The position numbers and the translations under genes were made by a program. A stretch of DNA of 64,000 bases from SB25 sp029560875 (lineage in GTDB: Bacteria; Bacteroidota; Bacteroidia; Bacteroidales; Tenuifilaceae), in NCBI GenBank assembly GCA_035388225.1, contig DAOOPM010000011.1, positions 34,994 through 98,993 of the forward strand. Direction: 5' to 3'. Each line of letters begins with the position of its first letter. Within the stretch, counting starts at the first letter, position 1. Below the pieces are notes generated by a model. That model made no database searches. It was not told where the DNA came from and saw nothing but the letters and a program-made list of their open reading frames with translations. Positions 57,807 through 64,000 of this stretch are shown piece by piece.

Positions 57807-60800
57807 ATGCTGGATAGGATTATAAAATTCTCGTTGAGCAATAAATACTTGGTATTGCTTTGCTCGCTGGTATTGGTGGTTGTTGGCACACGCACAGCTA
57901 CCAATATGGATGTTGATGTTTTCCCCGATTTAACTGCGCCAACCGTTGTGGTAATGACCGATGCGCATGGTATGGCCTCCGAGGAGGTTGAGCGTTTGGT
58001 TACTTTCCCAATTGAAACAGCGCTGAATGGTGCTACCGATGTTCGTAGGGTTCGCTCCAATTCGTCGCAGGGTTTTTCATTTGTATGGGTTGAGTTCGAT
58101 TGGGGTACTGATATTTTTAAGGCTCGCCAAATTCTTAGCGAAAAGCTTATTACAGTTAATGCGCAAATGCCAATTGGTGTTGGCATGCCGGCACTTGCTC
58201 CGCAATCGAGCGTGATGGGCGAAATCTTCTTTGTGGGCTTACAGGCCGATAGTACTAGTATGATGGATTTGCGTACCATTGCCGAGTGGAATGTTCAACC
58301 GCTAATTCTTTCAACAGGAGGTGTATCGCAGGTTACCATTATTGGTGGCGATTATAAGCAGTATCAGGTTTTAGCTGACCCCGTTAAAATGATGCATTTC
58401 GATGTATCAATGTCCGAACTTGTTGAGATTTGCAGCGGAATTAGCCAAAACTCAACAGGTAGTAATATCAGGCAGTACGGTAGCGAGTATGTTGTGCGTG
58501 GCATTGCCCGTACATACGATTTGGAGCAAATCGGAAATTCGTATGTTAAATCCCTAAACGGAAAGCCTGTCCGCCTGAACGATGTTGCCGATGTGGTTAT
58601 TGGCAGTGCGGTTAAAATGGGCTATGCTTCAGGTAATGCTAAGCCAGCAATTATCCTTTCAATCTCCAAGCAACCCAATGCAAATACGTTGGAGGTTACG
58701 CGTAGGATTGAGGAGAATTTGGCTTTGCTGAAGAAAACCTTACCTGCCGATGTTAAACTCGATACCAAAATATTCCGTCAGGCCGATTTTATCGAAACCT
58801 CAGTCAATAACGTTAAGAATGCTCTTATTGAGGGTGCAATATTTGTGGTTATCATTCTATTCCTATTCCTCGGAAGTTTCCGTACAACCATAATATCGCT
58901 GCTAGCAATTCCATTATCGTTGCTTGGGGCAATTGTTGTTATGAAGTTCCTCGGATTAACCATTAACACCATGAGTTTGGGTGGTATGGCCATTGCAATT
59001 GGTTCTTTGGTTGACGATGCAATTATCGACGTTGAAAACGTTTATAAGCGATTGCGACAGAATAGATTACTTCCAGAAAACGAAAGACAATCAGCATTTA
59101 TAGTTGTATTTGAGGCATCGAGCGAGATTCGCGCATCAATTCTCAACGCTACTTTAATCATTATGGTGGCATTTTTACCCCTATTTTTCCTATCGGGAAT
59201 GGAGGGACGAATGCTTAAACCGCTTGGAATATCGTTTATAGTATCGCTTTTTGTCTCCTTAATAGTTGCAATGACATTAACCCCTTTGCTTGCAAAAATG
59301 CTTCTTTCCAACGATAAGTATTTGGCTAAAAATGAAAAGGAGAAATGGCTTGTGCGTAAAATGTCTCAATACTACGAACAATCACTCGATTGGGCTTTAC
59401 GCTATAAGCGCATAATTTTGATATCGGTTTTTGGATTATTTGTAGTTTCCCTGTTCCTACTTTCCAGTATGGGACGAAGTTTCCTTCCAGAATTCAACGA
59501 AGGCTCACTAACCCTTTCGGTTATCACAAAACCTGGAACATCGTTGGAGGAGAGTAATAGATTGGGTAACTTGGTTGAAACTGAGTTGCTGTCAATTTCC
59601 GAGGTTACAAGTACTGCACGCAGAACTGGTCGTGGAGAGCTCGATGAGCACTCGCAAACCACCAATAGTGCTGAAATTGATGTGAATTTTACCCTAAAGG
59701 ACAGAAATTCCGAGGAGTTTTTGGCCGATGTTCGAGCAAAACTTGCAGGGATTCCGGGCATTGCATCTACAGTGGGTCAGCCATTGGGGCATAGAATAGA
59801 CCATATGCTTTCGGGTACGCGAGCCAACATCGCCATTAAGCTGTTTGGAACTGACTTAAATCATATGTTTACCGTTGGTAATCAGATAAAAGCGGCAATT
59901 ATAGATGTTGAGGGTTTGGTTGATGTTAACGTTGACCAACAGGTCGAAATTCCGCAGATTCAGATTCGTGCTAACCGCGATATGCTTGCTGCTTACGGAA
60001 TTACCATTCAGGAATTCAACGAGTTTGTTGATGTGGCCTTTGGTGGCGAAAAACTTGCCGATATATACGAGGGACAACAGCGCTACGACCTTGTACTACG
60101 ATTAAACCCTGATTATACCGAAACAATCGAGGGAATTCGCTCGGCGCTTATCGATACTCACAATGGCAAAAAAGTTCCGCTTGAGCAGGTTGCCGATGTG
60201 GTTTCAGTATCGGGCCCAAGCTCCATTAGTAGGGAGAACGTTCAGCGTAAAATTGTTATCTCTGCAAATGTGGCTGGACGCGATTTACGTGGGGTTGTAA
60301 ACGATATTCGCGATAAGATTGATGAAAACATCAAACTTCCCGAAGGTTATAGGGTTGAGTATGGTGGTCAATTCGAGAGTGAGGCTAAAGCATCGAGAAC
60401 TCTTCTAATCACCTCAATAATAGCAATTATAGTGATATTCCTGTTGCTATTCCAGGAGTTCAAAAACTTCAAGTTGGCGGGTATTATTCTTCTGAATTTA
60501 CCGTTAGCGTTGATTGGTGGAGTTTTTTCAATCTACTTTACATCAGGAACTTTGAGCATTCCTGCGCTAATTGGGTTTATAACCCTGTTTGGAATTGCAA
60601 CCCGAAACGGAATTTTGCTGATATCGAACTATCAACGCCTTCAGTGTAAAGGTTTAAGTGAACATGAGATTGTTACAAAAGGCTCTTCGGATAGGTTGAA
60701 TGCAATTATGATGACAGCACTAACCGCTGCGCTTGCCCTAATTCCATTAGCTTTAAAAGGTAATCTTTCGGGTAACGAAATTCAAAGCCCAATGGCCAAG

Positions 60801-60911
60801 GTTATTCTTGGTGGTTTGTTAACATCAACATTGCTTAATATATACATTGTTCCTATTGTTTATAGTGCTTTGTATAAGCGTGGAATTATTAAAAACGATA
60901 ACAATGACTAG
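57807..60911 (+). CDS. CzcA/CusA-family heavy-metal RND efflux pump
   Basis: I prefer the ATG at 57807 (1034 residues); a GTG two codons earlier is the alternative. The N-terminus SNKYLVLLCSLVLVVVGTRTATNMDVDVFPD is the standard RND start, and the TM4 motif LGGMAIAIGSLVDDAIIDVENVYKRL has the proton-relay Asp pair. FLPEFNEGSLTLSVITKPG aligns with CusA positions around Met573; the Met is replaced by Ser, so the Cu/Ag Met triad is not conserved here and a Zn/Co/Cd/Ni-type pump is more likely (inference). It takes substrate from the periplasm and passes it to the TolC-like partner. Overlaps the TolC-like gene by 8 bp. Confidence 0.95.
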   Translation: MLDRIIKFSLSNKYLVLLCSLVLVVVGTRTATNMDVDVFPDLTAPTVVVMTDAHGMASEEVERLVTFPIETALNGATDVRRVRSNSSQGFSFVWVEFDWGTDIFKARQILSEKLITVNAQMPIGVGMPALAPQSSVMGEIFFVGLQADSTSMMDLRTIAEWNVQPLILSTGGVSQVTIIGGDYKQYQVLADPVKMMHFDVSMSELVEICSGISQNSTGSNIRQYGSEYVVRGIARTYDLEQIGNSYVKSLNGKPVRLNDVADVVIGSAVKMGYASGNAKPAIILSISKQPNANTLEVTRRIEENLALLKKTLPADVKLDTKIFRQADFIETSVNNVKNALIEGAIFVVIILFLFLGSFRTTIISLLAIPLSLLGAIVVMKFLGLTINTMSLGGMAIAIGSLVDDAIIDVENVYKRLRQNRLLPENERQSAFIVVFEASSEIRASILNATLIIMVAFLPLFFLSGMEGRMLKPLGISFIVSLFVSLIVAMTLTPLLAKMLLSNDKYLAKNEKEKWLVRKMSQYYEQSLDWALRYKRIILISVFGLFVVSLFLLSSMGRSFLPEFNEGSLTLSVITKPGTSLEESNRLGNLVETELLSISEVTSTARRTGRGELDEHSQTTNSAEIDVNFTLKDRNSEEFLADVRAKLAGIPGIASTVGQPLGHRIDHMLSGTRANIAIKLFGTDLNHMFTVGNQIKAAIIDVEGLVDVNVDQQVEIPQIQIRANRDMLAAYGITIQEFNEFVDVAFGGEKLADIYEGQQRYDLVLRLNPDYTETIEGIRSALIDTHNGKKVPLEQVADVVSVSGPSSISRENVQRKIVISANVAGRDLRGVVNDIRDKIDENIKLPEGYRVEYGGQFESEAKASRTLLITSIIAIIVIFLLLFQEFKNFKLAGIILLNLPLALIGGVFSIYFTSGTLSIPALIGFITLFGIATRNGILLISNYQRLQCKGLSEHEIVTKGSSDRLNAIMMTALTAALALIPLALKGNLSGNEIQSPMAKVILGGLLTSTLLNIYIVPIVYSALYKRGIIKNDNND

Positions 60912-62079
60912 GATTTTAATAATACTAAGTTTAGTAGTTCTTTGTTCCAAAGCAAGAGCACAAAGTACTATTGAAAATATTTTGGGTGATATTGAGAGGA
61001 ATAACACCACCATTCAGGCTCTACGCCAAAGCGCAGATGCCGAAAAGATTGCCAATAAAACAGGTATCACCCTATCTAACCCCGAGGTTGAGTTTGGGTA
61101 TTTTTGGGGAAAGCCAGTTGAAATGGGCAATAAAACTACAATCGCGGTGTCGCAGTCGTTCGATTTTCCAACGGCTTACCTGCGTAAGGGTCAAATTGCG
61201 AATTCTCGCAATAACAAGGTTGAGTTTGAGTACCAGAGTAAGGTTCGTGAAATAAAGCTTAGGGCTAGCGAAATTTGTATCGATTTAATTTACCTTAATG
61301 CTCTGCAAAGCGAATACAAACGAAGGTTTGAGCACGCAAAGGGCATTGCCGATTCATACAAAAGACGATACGATGTTGGCGATGTTAATATTTTGGATTA
61401 CAACAAGGCTCAGATTTATTTGCTGAATGCAACAAAGGAGTTGGAGAGCAACGATGTTGAGCGAAAATCGTTATTGACTCAATTGGCCAGCCTAAATGGA
61501 GGAAAGGCTATTGAGTTTACCGATACAGTTTTTGCCAACTCATCAATCAACCCTGAATTTAGCCAGTGGTATACGCAGGCTGAGCAGAATAATCCAGCAT
61601 TGGCAGCATTAAAACAGGAGATTGAGGCAACTCAACGGGAAGTTCAGTTAAGCAGGGCATTGAGTTTGCCCAAGTTTAATGCTGGTTATATGAGCGAAAA
61701 GGTTGCTGGGGAGCACTTTCAGGGCATTACTGTTGGTTTATCAATTCCTCTTTGGGAGAATAAAAACACTGTAAGGTATGCTAAATCGAGGTTTGCTGCA
61801 TACCAATCGGCCGAGGCGGATAGTAAGTTAAAGTACTACAACCACCTGATGATGCTCCACCAAAAGGCTTTGGGAATGCAGTCCAATGTTGATGATTACC
61901 GTACCAAGTTGAAGAGTTTCAGCAATACCGATTTACTTCAAAAAGCCCTCGATAAGGGAGAAATCTCTCTGGTGGAGTATCTTTACGAGTTATCGTTCTA
62001 CTACGATAGTTTTGAAAAACTACTAGAGATGGAGCGCGATTTGAATAGGGTTATTGTGGAGATGAATTATTTCCAGTAG
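60904..62079 (+). CDS. TolC-family outer-membrane efflux protein
   Basis: The ATG at 60904 gives 391 residues with a signal peptide (LSLVVLCSKARAQ); longer readings begin inside the pump gene and are unlikely. The 8-bp overlap with the pump stop couples translation. The rest shows the TolC/OEP pattern of two long coiled-coil repeats (AKGIADSYKRRYDVGDVNIL, LEMERDLNRVIVEM) and a repeat with GVEFGY-like strand segments (EFGYFWGKPVEMGNKTTIAVSQSF). As the outer-membrane exit of the RND metal pump it completes the operon, closed by a strong terminator. Confidence 0.93.
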   Translation: MTRILIILSLVVLCSKARAQSTIENILGDIERNNTTIQALRQSADAEKIANKTGITLSNPEVEFGYFWGKPVEMGNKTTIAVSQSFDFPTAYLRKGQIANSRNNKVEFEYQSKVREIKLRASEICIDLIYLNALQSEYKRRFEHAKGIADSYKRRYDVGDVNILDYNKAQIYLLNATKELESNDVERKSLLTQLASLNGGKAIEFTDTVFANSSINPEFSQWYTQAEQNNPALAALKQEIEATQREVQLSRALSLPKFNAGYMSEKVAGEHFQGITVGLSIPLWENKNTVRYAKSRFAAYQSAEADSKLKYYNHLMMLHQKALGMQSNVDDYRTKLKSFSNTDLLQKALDKGEISLVEYLYELSFYYDSFEKLLEMERDLNRVIVEMNYFQ

Positions 62080-62105
62080 GTTTTGGAATAATAATCACGT
62101 ATATA

Positions 62106-62141
62106 TCCCTGACAGGGTTCAAAACCCTGTCAGGGATTTTT
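62106..62141 (+). terminator. Terminator of the metal-efflux operon
   Basis: TCCCTGACAGGGTT and AACCCTGTCAGGGA are perfect 14-bp inverted repeats (62106-62136) around CAA, followed by TTTTT. Confidence 0.92.
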
Positions 62142-62193
62142 ATTAATAGCCAGAAGGTTCTAAAATATCCATTGCGATTAAAAATGAATAGCC

Positions 62194-62209
62194 CCGGGTT
62201 TCAACCCGG
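62194..62209. repeat. CCGGGTTTCAACCCGG palindrome
   Basis: Perfect 7-bp palindromic arms around TC; GCCCCGGG extends the left arm. It resembles the CCCCGAGTTGAAACTCGGGG hairpin at 46668-46687 in its shape (G-rich arm, GTTTCAAC/GTTGAAAC core) and may belong to one repeat family. Confidence 0.55.
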
Positions 62210-62253
62210 AGAAAAATTTATCTAAATATTTTAATGACTTAAAAGTATAACTA

Positions 62254-62284
62254 TTGGTCATTATAATGTTTATTTATATCTTTG
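62254..62284 (+). promoter_or_regulatory. Promoter of the AAA/DUF4143 ATPase gene
   Basis: -33-like TTGG (62254-62257) and perfect -7 TATCTTTG (62277-62284), 19 bp apart, matching Bacteroidota spacing. Only 10 bp separate it from the ATG, so the transcript is nearly leaderless. Confidence 0.6.
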
Positions 62285-62294
62285 AAATAAAAAA

Positions 62295-63410
62295 ATGTTT
62301 GAAAGAATTATAGAAAACGCTATAAAGGATAAGGTTAACAGTGGTAAAGCCATCGTTGTTGTTGGTGCACGACAGGTTGGTAAAACAACATTAATAAACA
62401 AGATTCTTAAAGACAAGAATTATTTATTTCTTGATGCAGATGACCCTTCAACAAGAAATTTTTTGCAGAATCCTACCACAGAACAAATTAGGACGTTTAT
62501 TGGTGATTATAAATATGTATTTCTCGATGAGGCTCAGAGAATACAAGGAATTGGCTTGACCTTAAAAATAATTACTGACCAATTCAAGGATGTTCAATTG
62601 TTTGTGAGCGGTTCTTCTTCATTTGATTTAGGAAATGAGCTAAATGAACCGTTAACTGGTAGAAAATGGGAGTACGAATTGTTCCCAATTTCTTGGGAGG
62701 AATACGAAAATAAAATTGGAATTATAAAATCTGAGCAGCAATTGGAAAATAGATTACTATATGGACTCTATCCTGAAGTTATTAATAACCAAGGGAAGGA
62801 AAGGGAAGTCTTAAAAAATCTTGTTAACAGTTACTTGTATAGAGACATTCTGGCTTTTTCGGACATTAGAAGACCTGAAGTACTCGAGAAATTGTTGCAA
62901 GCATTGGCATTGCAAATGGGAAGTGAGGTTAATTATAATGAGTTGTCGCAACTGATTGGAATTAATAAGATTACGGTTCAAAAGTATATCGATATCTTAG
63001 AAAAAGGTTATATAGTTTTTAGATTAAATAGTTTTAGTAGAAACATACGAAACGAGATAAAGCAGAACAGAAAAATATACTTTTATGATAATGGTATCAG
63101 AAATATGATTATTGGTAATTTTAACCAATTGGATTTAAGAGTTGACAAAGGTGCTTTGTGGGAGAATTTCTTGGTATCGGAAAGAAGAAAGCAAAACATT
63201 TATAAGGACACATTCACAAAAATGTACTTTTGGAGAACAAAACAACAACAGGAAATTGATTATGTAGAAGAAAGTAATGGGCAAATTGTTGGATTTGAAT
63301 TTAAGTGGAGCATTAAAAAAAATAAATTCCCTCAAAACTTTATGGAGACATATAAGGCTCAGGGATACGTAATTGACAGAAATAATTTTAGGGAATTTGT
63401 GAAAATATAG
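62295..63410 (+). CDS. AAA-like ATPase with DUF4143 domain
   Basis: The 371-residue protein has VVGARQVGKTTLIN (Walker A, 23-36) and YVFLDEAQ (Walker B, 74-81), the sensor-like FVSGSSSFDLGNELNEPLTGRKWEY, ISWEEYE and YRDILAFSDIRRPEVLE segments, then a DUF4143 (winged-helix-like) domain with NYNELSQLIGINKITVQKYIDILEK and a C-terminal PD-(D/E)XK-like ending QQEIDYVEESNGQIVGFEFKWS. Such proteins are very common as isolated accessory ATPases of unknown function. The gene is A+T-rich compared with the efflux operon before it. Confidence 0.92.
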   Translation: MFERIIENAIKDKVNSGKAIVVVGARQVGKTTLINKILKDKNYLFLDADDPSTRNFLQNPTTEQIRTFIGDYKYVFLDEAQRIQGIGLTLKIITDQFKDVQLFVSGSSSFDLGNELNEPLTGRKWEYELFPISWEEYENKIGIIKSEQQLENRLLYGLYPEVINNQGKEREVLKNLVNSYLYRDILAFSDIRRPEVLEKLLQALALQMGSEVNYNELSQLIGINKITVQKYIDILEKGYIVFRLNSFSRNIRNEIKQNRKIYFYDNGIRNMIIGNFNQLDLRVDKGALWENFLVSERRKQNIYKDTFTKMYFWRTKQQQEIDYVEESNGQIVGFEFKWSIKKNKFPQNFMETYKAQGYVIDRNNFREFVKI

Positions 63411-63451
63411 TGTAAGTGCTTCTCTTCGGTAGGTGTTTCAATCATAGATAT

Positions 63452-63886
63452 TTACTTCAATTCTTTCATATACTTTACAACTTTTTTTAGGTCTTCAATC
63501 TGGTTTTGTTGGTCAATATCAATAACCAATGGGATAAGTTTTCCTATAGGTTTTGCCACTTCAAATACATCTTTTATTTTAGTGTCAATATCTAGTTCTA
63601 AAACCCCAACTCCTGTTTTATCCGTGAAATAAAAACCTGTTTTAATATAGTTCTCCCAAATAGAAAGCCAAAGAATAGTTTTTTTCTTATAAACAACTTT
63701 ACATAGCCATGCCATGCCATCATTGTAAAACCGCCATTGAAGTTCCAAGCTAAATTCATCGGTAAAAATTTTAATTATTTCTTGATAGATGGTGAAAAGT
63801 TCTTTACCAAGGGCATTTTCCAAAACTTCCTCCGTAGGTTCAATTTCTTTCTCTCGTAAGAGTAAGGTTTCATTGTTTGGGTTCAT
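63452..63886 (-). CDS. DUF3788 domain-containing protein
   Basis: The 144-residue protein matches DUF3788: after a charged leader, LENALGKELFTIYQEII, LEWRF-like (LQWRFYNDGMAWLCKVVY), KKTILWLSIWENYIKTGFYF, and KPIGKLIPLVIDI, typical of this small alpha/beta family. Function unknown; related genes are frequently beside restriction or transposon genes. The gene converges on the ATPase gene with a 41-bp gap. No other coding sequence is seen up to the window end (63887-64000). Confidence 0.85.
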   Translation of the reverse strand: MNPNNETLLLREKEIEPTEEVLENALGKELFTIYQEIIKIFTDEFSLELQWRFYNDGMAWLCKVVYKKKTILWLSIWENYIKTGFYFTDKTGVGVLELDIDTKIKDVFEVAKPIGKLIPLVIDIDQQNQIEDLKKVVKYMKELK

Positions 63887-64000
63887 AACATTTCATTTTT
63901 AACTAAACTTCATTTCTCACAATGTACGGTAACTATTGTATTTATAATCATTAGTAACCGACAAAACATTTTAATCAACAGGATGGTCAACCGAAGTTAA

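Noticed and set aside
60847..60903. Upstream start for the TolC-like gene
   Set aside because: It lies inside the pump gene and masks the signal peptide.

Overview
The window is chromosomal DNA from a member of the Bacteroidota, most likely an environmental or anaerobic Bacteroidales-type lineage. The evidence is a TonB-dependent receptor with a carboxypeptidase-like N-terminal domain, TlpA/DUF4369 and DUF255 (YyaL-type) proteins, many small DUFs typical of the phylum, and promoters with the Bacteroidota -7 element TAnnTTTG (often without a clear Shine-Dalgarno). DNA is A+T-rich throughout. I saw no rRNA, tRNA, CRISPR array, prophage or insertion sequence.

Layout. 0-6 kb: an M29-type aminopeptidase, an unknown membrane protein, a GxxExxY gene bracketed by inverted repeats, a membrane zinc-peptidase-like protein and an LtaS-like membrane sulfatase-fold transferase. 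6-10 kb: isoaspartyl peptidase, an unknown membrane protein overlapping a D-serine dehydratase-like PLP enzyme, and an M64 peptidase. 10-21 kb (mostly minus strand): TPR-SpoIIE phosphatase, hybrid histidine kinase, an omega-amidase next to a class IV aminotransferase, an RNA methyltransferase-like protein and a DUF255 protein. 20-34 kb: TlpA-like thioredoxin, a phosphofructokinase with PPi-type specificity residues, chemotaxis receptor plus outer-membrane protein, TrmJ, MutS-like ATPase, two zinc-metallopeptidase lipoproteins, a DUF6485 protein and ornithine aminotransferase.

34.5-39.1 kb is an accessory segment: unrelated small minus-strand genes (GNAT, orphan PD-(D/E)XK nuclease, six-TM protein, DUF4272) separated by about 80-130 bp imperfect palindromes ending in GYTAAC/GTTASC-like boxes with unequal spacers. 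It looks like an integron-style gene-cassette array, but no integrase is present here.

39-45 kb holds MATE transporter, nitroreductase, a degenerate LytM protein, VOC and SDR enzymes. 45-54 kb appears to be a phosphate-response locus: a beta-helix lipoprotein, a small CarboxypepD-like exported protein, a TonB-dependent receptor, a PhoB-like regulator and a PiT-PhoU phosphate transporter. Four promoters here carry arrays of RTTAN units repeated every 11 bp, always in the same register relative to a TAnnTTTG -7 element (unit start = -7 element edge + 11n). This resembles the 11-bp-phased Pho boxes of other phyla and is the best supported regulatory discovery in the window. 54-62 kb: a LytS/LytTR two-component pair and a heavy-metal efflux operon (DUF6769 His/Cys-rich protein, CzcB/CusB-like adaptor, CzcA/CusA-like pump, TolC-like protein). 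62-64 kb: an AAA/DUF4143 ATPase and a DUF3788 protein, both accessory in character.

A family of hairpin-forming repeats built from 8-bp units (GGAGnnat ... CTCC) is scattered between operons at six places, and a second REP-like palindrome (outer arms TTGCGATGCA-type) occurs twice.
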